From the NCBI GenBank assembly GCA_024704765.1, contig JAKMXF010000111.1, positions 698,619-762,618 of the forward strand: a DNA stretch of 64,000 nt, read 5' to 3'. A program made the position numbers and the translations under genes. This DNA is from Oopsacas minuta. Lineage: Eukaryota; Porifera; Hexactinellida; Lyssacinosida; Leucopsacidae. The notes beneath the pieces were generated by a model. The model made no database searches. It saw only the letters and a list, made by a program, of their open reading frames with translations, and was not told the origin of the DNA. Positions 1 to 22,471 of this stretch are shown one piece after another. Position 1 is the first letter of the stretch. The number at the start of each line of letters is the position of its first letter.

Positions 1-33
1 TTTTAATATTACAACTGAGTTGTTCTCTTTTAG

Positions 34-3000
34 ACACAGAAAATAATTCTGGATACATTCGATAATCCGGAACAAGTAACTTCTGCTTTTGTGACTCAAG
101 TATTTGACAAGATAATCAAGGTAAGCCCAATACAAAATATGATAATGGTAATCAGTGAAACCTCCACAAACGGAGCCTGTGGAAAAGGGGAACTTAGAAA
201 TCCGCTCAATTTTTCACTCCTTGGCACGGAGTAAAAGTAGCGCGGATTCCTAGTCCCATACAAATGAACCTCCACAAAAGGCGGAATTTAGCAGAAACCG
301 GGTAGCATTTTCGGCGTCCTGACACTCAGTTTATGGCGGTTACACTGTATATTCAGATCTTATTTTCTATTAGACGCATGTAAAAGATGAGTTGAGGGAC
401 ATCAATAAAGAGACAGACATAGACGAGTATCTGTCAAAGCTGTCAGATCTATATGACAAGTATGTAACATTTATTCTATTATTTGTTATGTATTATTTTG
501 ATAACATTGTATAGGACAACATTATTGGGTCGAAAGTTAGTTGATTATGAAATGATTCAGGATACACCTACTGCCACCAAACAAATAAAGAACCTCTTCT
601 ATGACTATCTACATAATTATGCTGAGTGAGTTCATGAACTTTTTTATTTTCCCATGTTTTTAAACTCATAATTTTAGAGAGGAAATCCATAATTTCGGTA
701 CAAAAGGAAGGACTGAATTAGAAGAGTATTATAAGGTTCTATTTGACACTACAGGAATGCAGAAGAAAGCTACAACAACTTCAAGCGGAGGCTACAAACC
801 TAGGAGGGAGACAATAAGAAATGTTACTGTAGATGTCCTATTCGTTTCTCAGGATTTTATAACTAACATTCTCAGTGCAACTAAACAGTGTATCAACCGT
901 TGTAAAGTTGTACGTAGCAGATTTTTTATTATTTGTCTATCTCAATATCATCTAATTTATTCTTGTTACTAGCTGTGTAATCCTAATGAACTCTCTGTTA
1001 CTGTCAAGTTAATATACAAGACAATGATGGAGCTGATATGTAGAGATCATCTGGACTATGCAGTTAAACTCGCACTCACAGGCAAGTTCATACATCAATA
1101 AATATGAATATGAAATAATGAATTGTTGGATAACCGGAATGTCTGGATCCATTTCTCTACCTATCTATTATTCTATTATCAATTGACTTAATCTATGAAT
1201 GAGTCGCAACAAACATAACAAACAAGTTGCTTCTAGAAAGAGTACTCCTGCTCAGCTTCCTAATATTTGTATATTTCAGTTGGGATCGTCTGATACAGGA
1301 GAGGAACTCCCTAAACATGGTGTATATCTTTATTCACACTCCTCCTCTCCCTATCTTCTCTGTGTCTCACTGGATAAGCTACTAGTGATCGACAGTTCTG
1401 ACAGAGAGCTGTATGCAGAGTATAAAGCAACTGAGGACATGTTTAGCTCAGTAATAGAATATACAGGTCTCATATTGGTAGGCAGTGTACTAGGTTATGT
1501 ATATTCAATCAGTTTAGCAAACTTCCATTGCAGTCCTCCCATACATGTCCATGATGGTTCTGTTATTCAATTGATAGCTCATCCAGTAGAGAATACATGG
1601 ATTGCTAGTATTGGCGGAGACGGGTATCTGAAGCTGATAAATATGCAAGATGATATGAGCAAGTTCAAACGAGTACACGACAGGTTCTTACTTCAGCTAA
1701 AGATTTCGGGGGAAGCTAGTGCTATGTCATTCTCTCCTCAAGGAGATTGGTTGTTGACCAGCTACGATAATGGAATAAGAGCATGGGAGATTGAGAGGAA
1801 GAACTTGAGCAAGGATAAGCGGTTCAGAAAGACAGCTCCTCCTTTCTCTGTTCAGTTATATGGTAGTAAATTCCATCAGTCTACAGTGGAGCGTATCGTG
1901 TTTATAAGAGATGACGTAGTAGCTTCTAAAGACAAGATAGAACAGTGTGTCCTATTGTGGAAGTTTGACATTGATGCAGACGTATGGCGTATGAGTAGTA
2001 ACACGATTGAACACGAACCTACACTGCTATACACAGTAGCTTGTGACTTCTCTGCTTTCGATTATATACGCGAAACCAGCAAACTGGTAGTAGCCATGGA
2101 TAAGGGGGTTGTTAGGATATTACCCTTGTTGTTTGATGAAGAAATGGAGAGTGATAGTGACGTCACTGTTTCCGTAAGGTTTGGGACTACACAAGATCTC
2201 CCTGGGCCAGACCAACCAATAACTGGGATATATTGCCTTCACAATAAGATACTGGTGGGACTAGCTAATAATTGTGTTGTTGTTTATGCTAATTAGTTAT
2301 TATTCGTCATAGTATTCTATAGATTTTGTGTAATAGTGCTAGCTTAGAGATTTATCAAATACACTCGTAACTATTTGTAATATTTGTAGTTATGAAGAGC
2401 AGTGAAAGCAAGTCACCTCCTAATGGGATATTCTTCAGTCTAATCAATATGATAAATCTAAACTATCATTTGGTAGAGAATCAGTTCAGGGAAACAATGC
2501 TTCCCTGTCTGAGGTAATATAATATAATTATTCGTATATTTGTCTTCTAATCTTCATTCAATTCTGAAGCCCCTCTTAGCCTTATAAACTGGTCATCCTT
2601 CAGACTGTATCTACATTCTGCTTTAGTTGGAGTGCTAACTATTAATTTAAATGATTTCCCATCCTCTCTCTCTATCGTAATTTTGTGTGGTATCCACTTA
2701 CTAACCACAGAGTAGTATATCTCTGAGCATATGAATATAGGAATATTCTTATTGTCAGTCTGAATGCTCCAGAAGTTGGTAGCATCTCTTAGTAGAGCTA
2801 ATATCTTAGCTAGTTTGATGACGTCAGTATCCCCTCCTTCCCCTCTAGCATACACCTCTAAACAATCCAACAGTACTAAGCTCGGCTTTAAGTTGCTCTC
2901 ATGTACAGCAGCTAGTAGCTGTATCAGATCACTCTGTGTAGCTGGGTATTTGAGCTGTATGAATTTCAAATGTTCATGTTTAGGTGTACTGTCTGGAGGA

Positions 3001-4375
3001 AGAGCTGGCAATTTAGTGGGAGCTGTCGGACTTATAAACAGTACTTCGCTCTTGTTTTGACAAGTAAGGATTGCTTGATGGAATAATATAGAAGTTTTTC
3101 CTGTAGAGGAGTGTCCTTGTATTAAGAAGTAAGGATCTTTAGTCTGAGCTGCTAATGCCAGTAGATCTAGATAGTTATCTTCTGAGTTACTCGCCATCTG
3201 TTAATACTAATTTTAAATACAGAATATAATAATACAATATACAGTGGAACCCCCGTTAATACGAACACCATGGACGGTCAAATATTGTTCGTCTTATCCG
3301 GAGTTCATATTAACCGAAGTAATGCCAATTGAATAACCATGTATGTATCTGATTTTAAGTAAACATTTGTTCGTTTGATCGGGGAATTCGTATTACCGCG
3401 TTCGTATTAAGGAGAGTCACTTTAGTTTAGTTTAATTAATCTTATTTTGTAAAGTACATCAGCAGAGTACACAGCCTGTGTGAAGATCAAGAACGAAATT
3501 ACTGCTAGTTTAGATCGTAACATTGAAGAGGGATTAGACAAGTAAGTCAAACTTTCTAATAAATACTATTCTATAATCATAACTCGTTTAACTCATTAGG
3601 TATCTGAACTATACAATTGGCCATTTGAAGATGATCCTAACCACTGAACAGAAACGTTCAGATTTTAAGGTTGAGGATTCTGACGCAGATCTAAATTTAA
3701 GTGTTACATCGGTATGTATAATTCTTGTACTTTTCTAATTTATACTGATACTCCATATTCTTGTCACACACAGGCTTGTCAAAAGTCTACAGTATTCTTA
3801 CACTCTATAATGGTTTATATTAAAGAGAATTTGGATGGTCCTAACAAGAAAAATGTACTCACAGAACTTGGACTGAGATTCCACCGCTTACTAATGGAGC
3901 ATTTAGTATTATTTGTATACACTTACACTGGTATGTAACTTGTAAATATGTAGCTGGTATAACCTTATCTCCAACCCTTGATATAGGTGCTATTAAGGTA
4001 TTATGCGACGTCACAGAGTACAGAAAAGTGATTGAAATATTCGAGGTTTGTTATATTCTTAATACAAGCCTTCCTTATAGATTGTATAACAGTTGAACAT
4101 CACTGGTTGTAGATTCCAACTCTTCTCAACATCATGGAAGCTACTCACATGCTGTGTAACTTGTTGATAGTTCCACCAGAAAATCTCAAACAAGTTGCTA
4201 CTGATGCGCAATTGGTAATGCACCAGTGTTGATTTAAGAAATAACAATCTCACATAATTTATTGGTAACATTCTTTTACTAGACAACAGGAACCCTGGAC
4301 AAGAATGTGGTGATGTCATTCATACAACTACGTCATGACTTCAAAACGAAAATAGGAAAGAATTTCGTCTTATAA
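34..4375 (+). CDS. EXOC5: Exocyst complex component 5 (Sec10), 5'-truncated by window edge
   Basis: Sec10 is a subunit of the exocyst, which tethers secretory vesicles at the plasma membrane. I read twelve exons: 34-120, 374-459, 515-625, 678-909, 973-1081, 2390-2513, 3455-3541, 3600-3711, 3774-3930, 3987-4045, 4113-4214 and 4283-4375. All join in phase and end at TAA. Diagnostic stretches are ELGLRFHRLLMEHL, LCDVTEYRKVIEIFEIP and LCNLLIVPPENLKQV, which match the C-terminal half of animal EXOC5; about the first 40 percent of the protein lies left of the window. The intron starting at 1082 uses a GC donor. Two introns hold other genes: 1082-2389 carries the LRWD1-like gene and 2514-3454 carries SWSAP1. 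Exon borders are my own manual calls. Confidence 0.9.
153..347. repeat. Short inverted-repeat element, CCTCCAC family
   Basis: The element begins CAGTGAAACCTCCACAAAC and ends with GGCGGTTACACTG, an imperfect inverted copy of the start. Both ends resemble the CAGTG termini of pogo/Tigger-type DNA transposons. It lies within an EXOC5 intron, has no coding capacity, and has shorter relatives at 38796-38864 and 61202-61338. Family assignment is inferred from the ends only. Confidence 0.6.
1199..2296 (+). CDS. LRWD1: LRWD1/ORCA-like WD40 protein, nested in an EXOC5 intron
   Basis: This is a single-exon gene of 365 residues. LRWD1/ORCA binds the origin recognition complex and repressive chromatin. 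The protein is a divergent WD40 propeller. Points of similarity to the LRWD1 propeller are VIDSSDRELYAEYKATEDMF near residues 65-85, VERIVFIRDDVVASK followed by LLWKFD near residues 220-245, and the final strand ILVGLANNCVVVYAN. Animal LRWD1 has an N-terminal leucine-rich repeat region before the propeller, and none is present here. The start is ATGAGT; an overlapping out-of-frame ATG lies 4 bp upstream. The ORF begins 117 bp after the host donor and ends 93 bp before the next host exon. It could instead be another EED-like propeller protein. Confidence 0.6.
   Translation: MSRNKHNKQVASRKSTPAQLPNICIFQLGSSDTGEELPKHGVYLYSHSSSPYLLCVSLDKLLVIDSSDRELYAEYKATEDMFSSVIEYTGLILVGSVLGYVYSISLANFHCSPPIHVHDGSVIQLIAHPVENTWIASIGGDGYLKLINMQDDMSKFKRVHDRFLLQLKISGEASAMSFSPQGDWLLTSYDNGIRAWEIERKNLSKDKRFRKTAPPFSVQLYGSKFHQSTVERIVFIRDDVVASKDKIEQCVLLWKFDIDADVWRMSSNTIEHEPTLLYTVACDFSAFDYIRETSKLVVAMDKGVVRILPLLFDEEMESDSDVTVSVRFGTTQDLPGPDQPITGIYCLHNKILVGLANNCVVVYAN
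2547..3197 (-). CDS. SWSAP1: SWSAP1-like RecA-family ATPase, nested antisense in an EXOC5 intron
   Basis: This is an intronless gene of 216 residues. SWSAP1 is a RAD51-paralogue-like ATPase that works with the SWIM-domain protein SWS1 (ZSWIM7) in homologous recombination. A Walker A motif, GHSSTGKTS, sits near residue 28. The stretch LKFIQLKYPATQSDLIQLL, followed by PSLVLLDCLEVYARGE with a Walker B-like core, matches the corresponding segment of animal SWSAP1. Length is close to the human protein (229 residues). It lies wholly between EXOC5 exons 2390-2513 and 3455-3541, on the opposite strand. Low overall conservation is normal for this family. Confidence 0.72.
   Translation of the reverse strand: MASNSEDNYLDLLALAAQTKDPYFLIQGHSSTGKTSILFHQAILTCQNKSEVLFISPTAPTKLPALPPDSTPKHEHLKFIQLKYPATQSDLIQLLAAVHESNLKPSLVLLDCLEVYARGEGGDTDVIKLAKILALLRDATNFWSIQTDNKNIPIFICSEIYYSVVSKWIPHKITIEREDGKSFKLIVSTPTKAECRYSLKDDQFIRLRGASELNED
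3242..3422. repeat. Short inverted-repeat element, TTAATACGAAC family
   Basis: The left end reads CAGTGGAACCCCCGTTAATA and continues CGAAC. The right end, read in reverse, is AGTGACTCTCCTTAATACGA. These imperfect inverted repeats of about 25 bp enclose about 130 bp of non-coding sequence. It lies 45 bp upstream of the SWSAP1 start, within an EXOC5 intron. A relative sits at 41019-41185. A pogo/Tigger-like nonautonomous element is the likely identity. Confidence 0.6.
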
Positions 4376-4532
4376 GACAATCTAGCTATTTTATGACTAT
4401 GAGAGATAGTGTATAACAATAATTATCTGTATATGTTGTATTCTACAAGATAATTATGAAATTACAACATAAAGTGCCCCGAGAGTTACCTAGGTAAACT
4501 GTATGTTGGTATTATGACGTCATGTTTTTAGA

Positions 4533-5906
4533 ATGGCAAGTGGATTTAGTGGTGTTCTTAAACTGACAGATTTAGATGACTTTATAACTCCATCACAACA
4601 GTGTGTTAAGCCAGTACAGCCTCCTACAAGACTACCCGGCTCTACCAATTCTACCAAACTAGAAAAGGCTAAAATATCTCTAAATGATTGTCTAGCTTGT
4701 AGTGGTTGTGTCACGAGTGCAGAGAGCGTTTTGATTGGATCACAGAGTTTTGAAGAGTTCTTAAAATGTATAGAATCAGCTGATCAATCTAGCCCTGCTG
4801 ATTCTAAGATATTTATTCTGACTTTATCTCCTCAGAGCGTTGCTTCAATGGCAGCTGTCAGTAATCTGTCAATACAAGAAGCTACTCTTAAAGTCAGTGG
4901 AATGTTCAGGAGTTTTGGCGTTTCATTCGTATTTGATTCTAGTTTTGCTCGTTCATTTAGTTTAATTGAAACCGCGAATGAATTTATTTCACGATTCAAG
5001 TTGGGAGAGACACATCTTCCTCTCTTGGCTTCATCCTGTCCCGGTTGGATCTGTTACGCTGAGAAAACACACGGTAACACGATATTACCATTTATATCTA
5101 CAGCAAAATCTCCTCAACAAGTAGCTGGCTCTTTAATTAAGTCATACATTGCTTCTATGCTAGGTACATCAGCTGATAATATTTATCATCTGTCATTAAT
5201 GCCATGTTATGATAAGAAACTTGAAGCCTCCAGACAGCAGTTCTACTCTGATATATACAGAACCAGGGATGTAGATATGGTACTAACCTCTGTGGAAATA
5301 GGAGCTCTGTTAGAGGCGAGAGCTCTTAAATTAACGGACTATCCTTCTGTAGGATTGAACAGTTTCTCTGATTTGAAGTTAGAACCTGTAGCTGGGTTAA
5401 TAGGACATAAGGGAGGCGGAGCTGGTGGGTATCTGGAGCATACTCTAGTCAGAGCGGCTAAACAGCTGTTTAATATTGAAGTCAATGAGATTAGTTATAC
5501 AACTCTTAAGAATAAGGACATAGGAGAAGTAACAGTTGAGAAAGATGGCCAGACGGTATTGACGTTTGCATATGCTTATGGATTCAGGAATATTCAGAAT
5601 GTAGTTCAGAAAATTAAGCGAAAAAAGTGTCCTTATCATTTTGTGGAGGTGATGGCGTGTCCAAGTGGTTGTCTTAACGGAGGGGGACAAATGAGGGCCT
5701 CAGAAATGGAACACAAAGATCATTTAAATGACGTCATTAAATTATACGACACTATCCCATTGACAGATCCCTTCTTAGACCTGTCTGTTAAGAGATTATA
5801 TAGTGAATGGTTGGAAGGGGAGAATTCTGATAAAGTTGTGCAATACTTACACACCAGCTACAAGGCTATTGATAAAACTATATCACTGCTTAGTATCAAA
5901 TGGTAG
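4533..5906 (+). CDS. CIAO3: Cytosolic iron-sulfur assembly component 3 (NARFL/IOP1)
   Basis: CIAO3 links early and late steps of cytosolic iron-sulfur protein assembly, passing clusters to the CIA targeting complex. The 457-residue intronless ORF opens MASGFSGVLKLTDLDDFITP, as in animal orthologues. N-terminal cluster ligands are visible as C24 (QQCVKP) and C53, C56, C59 (DCLACSGC). The hydrogenase-like core is shown by SCPGWICYAEKTHG, MPCYDKKLEASR, HKGGGAGGYLEH and MACPSGCLNGGGQ, and the C terminus ends ISLLSIKW with the conserved terminal tryptophan. Human CIAO3 has 476 residues. Vertebrate orthologues contain many introns; this copy has none. It sits between EXOC5 and RIOX1, and its stop is 93 bp before the RIOX1 start. 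Confidence 0.95.
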   Translation: MASGFSGVLKLTDLDDFITPSQQCVKPVQPPTRLPGSTNSTKLEKAKISLNDCLACSGCVTSAESVLIGSQSFEEFLKCIESADQSSPADSKIFILTLSPQSVASMAAVSNLSIQEATLKVSGMFRSFGVSFVFDSSFARSFSLIETANEFISRFKLGETHLPLLASSCPGWICYAEKTHGNTILPFISTAKSPQQVAGSLIKSYIASMLGTSADNIYHLSLMPCYDKKLEASRQQFYSDIYRTRDVDMVLTSVEIGALLEARALKLTDYPSVGLNSFSDLKLEPVAGLIGHKGGGAGGYLEHTLVRAAKQLFNIEVNEISYTTLKNKDIGEVTVEKDGQTVLTFAYAYGFRNIQNVVQKIKRKKCPYHFVEVMACPSGCLNGGGQMRASEMEHKDHLNDVIKLYDTIPLTDPFLDLSVKRLYSEWLEGENSDKVVQYLHTSYKAIDKTISLLSIKW

Positions 5907-5998
5907 TTTTGGATTTGTATTTGTTTTAGTATATTTCTATCTTACATACTTGACTCTTGAAATTTGTGTTTGTATGTACATTTGTTTACAGCAATAAT

Positions 5999-16491
<10,493 letters not shown>

Positions 16492-17007
16492 ATTGGCAGA
16501 AAAGTTCATTTTGAATTTTAGTCATTCAATTATCTCTCATAGCTTAATAGATTTACACATTACTTCTCGATAGCTTGCAAATTATTCAGATTTAATTCTC
16601 AATAAATATATCTACCCTGTTAACCTACTCCTTTATTAACAGGATTATACGTACGTATAAATTGAGTTCCCTCAGTAACTACTTGACCAGTACCTTATTA
16701 AGTAATTACCTAGTACACTCTAGTAAATTTAACTTGTATTATTGTCGTTCTCCTAACTTATCCGTGTCCAAATTATAATATAAACTATAGTCACAGCGTT
16801 ATTTCATTGTTTTGTTTATTGTAAGACTCTTTAGTAGTTATTAGCTTCAATTATATAATTATAGCAGCAGTTTGCATACTGGGAATCTGCTTCAAACAAT
16901 ATGCTATGAATGAAATTGTGTGTTTCTAGTTAATACTAACCAAATCTAGATATATTTATCAATATTTGAATGAGAGGAGGTTAGACTAGAGCAAATAGCT
17001 ACACAGT
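16492..17007. other. RIOX1-TECPR2 intergenic gap
   Basis: AT-rich sequence with many short poly-A/T runs. I see no conserved ORF, RNA gene or inverted-repeat element. It should contain the RIOX1 3' UTR and the TECPR2 promoter. Confidence 0.5.
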
Positions 17008-20000
17008 ATGACTACAGATTCACAAGAACAGTTGTTACCCGTTTTAGAAGATGTTCACGGGGAAGGGATAAGTCCCATCATCTACGAGAATGAATCTCTA
17101 GACACATTACTCAGTACTCTACCAAAGACGTTAGGATTAATGAAAAATCAGCTGACTTATACATGTTTTGATGTTAGCAAGGATTACTTCGCTGCTGGTA
17201 CTAATCAAGGGTTAGTTTGCATGTACAGTTTCCAATCACAGAATATGCAATTTATACAAGTCAGTTTGCTAATCAAATTTATTTACTTTTTCATTGAAAT
17301 TATCTATATTATTCTGATAGAATAGATCAGATCCTATCACATATATTCTAATAGACAGCTATAGGAAATGGGTAGCAATGGGAGATAAACAGGGAGCTGT
17401 TTCTATGTTCAACTTTAACAAGGTATTTAAATCGTAGTCTGATTAATCCGTGTGTGTTATTTGTGTTTGTTCTTCAGGAAATGTTGTTTGCAACTCAGGA
17501 GAAATCTCACAACCCTGTAACCTGTCTAACCTGGGGAAAAGAATCTAATATATTATTTTCTGGATATTCTTCTGGAAAGATAATTGTCTCTCATTTTCAA
17601 TCTGATAAGGTATCAGACCTTGAAGTTATGTAGTATGTACCTTAGAGTTTATTTATGAAATATTATTGCCTCTATAGAATTCTCTATACTCTAAAGTCCT
17701 GATGGAGTCAGGGCCTGCTCTCTTCCAGATGAGCTATCTCAGAGGAGTGTTACTAGTCTCTAATCAGCAACGTTCCTTCTTGCTACGAGTAGGAGAGGAT
17801 CTGGTACTAGGTCCTATCGTTAATATTGGTAGTAAAGAGAGGAAGTCAGGGATGTATGGAGCTACATTCTTCCAGAATGAAAACAAAGAGACTAAAATAG
17901 CAGTAGCGCGTCCTGGTTTCAGGATTTGGTTTGTATCAATGGATGGATTGGTACGTAAGTTCGTACGAATCCTTTTTTGTAATATTGTTCTTTCAGGTAT
18001 TCAATCTTTTAGGTAGAATCCACAGTAAAATTGAAAGACCACCTATTCGTACCAGGAGCTCCTCCCATCTCCTTCATGGGACGTACTCAGCCCTCTCTCA
18101 TTCCATCCACTGAGTTACAATTCACATATCTAATGCCATTCCAAGGACGTTATCTGATCTCTTGGTGTCAGAACCATTTGTGGGTGATAGATCCGTTAGA
18201 GTTGAGAGTACTCGGACAGACATCTGGTCTAAGAAGTGTTAGATGGACGGTAGGGGATGAAGGGGACATGTATATATTCCATGATGGGTACCAAATATTC
18301 CGTAAGGTGTCTCTACACGCTGACTATCTGGTTATAGAGCCAACCCTTCCTCCTGCTAATCTATCAACAGCTGTAGCAGAGGGAGAAGTGCTGCAAGAAG
18401 TCAACTGTCAGTTGTCACCATCTACTGATAAACAGATGGATTTGTACCCTGCTCAACGAGCTGAATCGGATACAACATCTAGTCCCACTCAGGGTTTGAT
18501 CAAAACAGATAAATCATCTATGTCAGAGATTCAAGCCAGATTGAATAAGAAGCTCTTAATCAATGATGATATTCTACAAAAAACTAAACATTTCTTCAAA
18601 GAATCAGTCGGTCCTATCCTCGAGAAGACTAGTACATCTTTTCTCAGACCCCCTACTCCTACATGTTCTACACCAACTAAAGATACAGATGCTAACACTT
18701 CGAATGACTCAACAGCTGATAATGAGCCTACAGCCCAGCTGGAAGAACCTGAGAACCAAGATGATCAACCTTTAGCTTTCGCTAGCAAAACTGAACAGCT
18801 GAGAAGACTGGGATCAATCCAGCTGATGGATAGTGACGAGTTGGTAGTCAAGACGATACGAAAGAAGAAACGACACAGAAATAAAGGTAAGGTATCATCT
18901 TTTGAAATATAGTAGAATTCCTCTAATAGAATCACGAATACATAATGGCTTCTATTGCATCAGAGTTGTACCTAGATTACAACGTTATTGTACTTTCAAC
19001 GAATAAAGCAAGGCTGTTTGGACATAAATTAAGGGAATAAATTCATTGCGTATGAACTCGTGGTCATTTCTCTTTATTGATGTTTGTGTCTTTAATTCCT
19101 GGGAATAGCAATTGATTGGATTCTTATTTTGCAAAGATTCAATTTATTAATTAAATTACTTTTGAATTGTAAATAGGAAACCCATTTGTTTAATTTTCAC
19201 GTACAGAATGTGCTCACCATTAGATCTGTACTAATTAGGTTAGAAGAGGTACAGCTGACCTAATATTTCAGAATAGATATACAAATTCCTTAAAATTCAA
19301 TCATTCTAGCATTCACACTCTCTTCTTTCTTGTCTAGCTCGTGGTCCTTCTAGAGCTAGCAGCATGAGTTCCCTCATAACAGACACAACTTCTGACTTAT
19401 CTGAACAACCTGAGTTAGATATTATCACGCAGTTAGAAAGGGAAGCTGAACGAAATGCAGACGATAGCAATGATAATTCTAATACAGCTGATGAGTACAA
19501 ACCTCCTGATGACATAGTAGTAGCTAAAGACAAACAGAATAAAGAAGACATTTTAAAACTGAGAGACAGTCAAATGGAAGAATCAGGAGAAGTTAAGTTT
19601 GCCTACACATTTCTTTCTGAGAGCAGTCGTGCAATACAAATGAGAAAAACTGTTAATAGTGAAGAGATCAGTGATAGCAAATCTGAGGTAGATTTAACTA
19701 ACTCTCACAGCTCTCAGGAAGCTATTACACAGCCATTAGCACTACAAATTAAGGATACAACTCCCACACAAGATAATATAGCTCATACACAAGTCAGTTT
19801 AGCTGCTACAATAGACAACGCTTTTGATACACAAATCAACGATTCACTGGTGTTAGGAACAGCTGATAACTTAGAGAATAGCACCCAACTAACTGAGCTT
19901 ATTTCTCCAATTAAAGAAAGAGTCTCACAAATTGCATTCGAGGATATCGACTCTTTTACGTCTATAGATATTAAGGATGTGACGTCACCTGAAGATTCCA

Positions 20001-22471
20001 TATGCCCCGCAGAGAAAATTGGAGATTTTCAGCTCAGTGTAAATTACTTCAGTAAAGATAAGGTATTATCTCCTGAACTAGATTCCTATGACATTATTGG
20101 TGATGAAGTAGAAATGAGAGATCATGGTATGCCTAATGGTGATCTACTAGACTCAGAAGACACGCTAAACCCACAATATGCAGAGAAGCTGTCTCGTATT
20201 ATCAGTAGGAGGTCACGAGCCTTCTCGTTTGCACCTAACGATACATCAAAGTTTGTAAGCGGAGCTGATAACTCACTTGACAATAGCTCACCCAATCCTC
20301 ATAATGAAATGGTAACTAGTGTAACTATGGAAGAAGAACTACAGCCATCAACTACGAGACCTTTATCTGGTAACAACTGGTCTTCTTACCGTCTCAAATT
20401 CACACAATCTACCAAATCTCTGGCTGTATCAGATCGAGCTATTTGGATAGTAGAAGAGGGCAAAGGTTATGTATACTGGTGTAAGTCTGCTCAGCTCGAC
20501 TGGAAACGAGTGCTTGGGATAAGTGCTCAACAAGTATCTATCTCATATTGTGGACACATTGTTCTTGTTGTGAGTAAAGATAATCAGCTGTTCACGAGAA
20601 GAGGAATCAGTGATACTAATTTTGCTGGCAAATCCTGGCACAAGTTGCATGATGGTAAGTATAAGAATAATTCAACTAAAATATCTCGTATTAACCATAC
20701 GTATGTGTAGGAATAACGTATATAGGCTGTGGACTTACGACTTTCTGGGCTATATCCTTCACTGGAGACGTTCAGTTCAGTAATCACTCAGATCCTGTCA
20801 CATTCAAGACAATTCCCTCTGTTGTGCGATACAAACAGATAGACAGTAGTGACAGTACAACTGTAGCTTTAGGGATGGATAATATTGTGTATCTACGTAC
20901 TGGGATAACAGCTGATAATATGTGCGGGGATGCTTGGAGACCTGTAAGTCATTATGGAATGTGTATTTTGGTTATTTTAATGTTATACTTTAATTAGGTA
21001 ACACAGTTTGAAGTTGCTAGCGTATCAGTGTGTCTAACTACTGTATGGGTGATAAGCACTGATGGTAAAGTATATTTTAATCCAGAGCTCAGGATCTCTC
21101 GTACAACCTCCACACGCACTGCTCTTGAATCAGACCAGTCGTGGTTCCAGGTAATGCTATGTACAGAGAGATTGAGGGAAAATCAACGGAATAGCAGTCA
21201 TATGCCGAGAATACCTCTGATGTTCACACACACAGCTCACAGCATGTTCTGGCCAAGCATCAGCAGAGTACCTGGCTCTAACAAGATATCCTCATATGTA
21301 TTACCCACATGTTCTTTAGCAGTAGACTACGAATGTAACCATCTTATTAGCAGTAGTATACTGGGTGGAGTATGGGTTCTGTCTGGTAGTGGTATTCAAA
21401 AGTTGTATCATTGCAATACTCACATTATTGGGGTTAAATATCTGCCTATATTAGAGCAAGAGGAGATGGGATCACCTTTTATATCTGTATCAGCTGGATA
21501 TGCTTCAGGAGATCAAGGTTACTTATTTATTGAATTTTGTGGAATTGAAAATACATGTATTTCTATATAGGTGTAAGGTCAGATCATATATGGGCGTTAA
21601 AGGCCAATGGAGGTTTGGTCTCTTTCGATATGAATCGTAAACGTTACTCCATAGCTCCGGACAGATCCATGGAGCTGAAATCAGTGGCTATATGTGAGGA
21701 CTGTCTCTGGTGTTGTGACCTAGACAACAAATGTTGGGTTCGTACACCAATCACCTCACAAACACCTCTTGGTTCCAAGTGGATAGCTCCTGATATGGGG
21801 AACCTGATTGGTGAGCCAATACAGAGTGTCAGCTGTGGTTTGTTATCTATTTGGGCGGTTTCTACCAAAGGAGAGGTTTGGCTAAGATTCGGGAATTCTC
21901 CGACTCGGCACACTTTTGAGAAATCTCTATCTCCTGTATGGTTGAAACTTTATCCAGATTCGGATGGTCGTACCATTCTAATGAAACAGGTTAATATTTA
22001 TTCACAATTCTTACTATTTATATTCCTGCTATGTTATATCTTGTATCATTATAGGTAACCGTAGGACCTGGAGATTGGAAAGTGTGGGCTATCTCAGTAG
22101 ATAATAAGGTGTATATAAGGAAAGGAATCACACGGACCTTCCCTATAGGAAATAAATGGGAGCTGATACCTGATATGCTAGGGATAGAGCTAGCTCTGAG
22201 TGTATATCACGTATGGGTAGTGGATCCTTCTGGTAATCTACATTTAAGATTAGGTGTGTCACAGATGAATCCTGCTGGGAACTACTGGAAACCTGTACTA
22301 GGTAAGAACCTTAAGAAGATTACAGTTACACCATACGGACAGTTATGGTGTATTAATGATAAAGGAGAGTTATTCTGTAGACTGGAGAAGAACTACTTAG
22401 AAAATGATTTGGTGTCCTCTTGTATCTCAATTGTTAATAATCCACAAGTATCTGATTGGGAGGTTTTATAG
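17008..22471 (+). CDS. TECPR2: Tectonin beta-propeller repeat-containing protein 2
   Basis: TECPR2 is an autophagy and ER-exit-site protein that binds ATG8 proteins and HOPS/BLOC-1. I read ten exons: 17008-17259, 17321-17422, 17478-17609, 17678-17950, 18013-18886, 19338-20654, 20711-20943, 20998-21517, 21571-21989 and 22055-22471. They are phase-consistent and give about 1512 residues (human 1411). The N-terminal WD40 domain is shown by DYFAAGTNQGLVCMYSF, NPVTCLTWGKESNILFSGYS and KERKSGMYGATFF. A long Ser/Thr/Glu-rich linker follows. The C terminus has tectonin repeats, for example LGSKWIAPDMGNLIGEPIQS, SIWAVSTKGEVWLRFG, HVWVVDPSGNLHLRLGV and NPAGNYWKPV. The intron 18887-19337 (451 bp) holds nothing recognisable. 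Confidence 0.9.

Noticed and set aside
5957..5998. Upstream in-frame ATG for RIOX1
   Set aside because: It would add a hydrophobic 14-residue leader unlike a nucleolar protein; the ATG at 5999 starts a basic N terminus.
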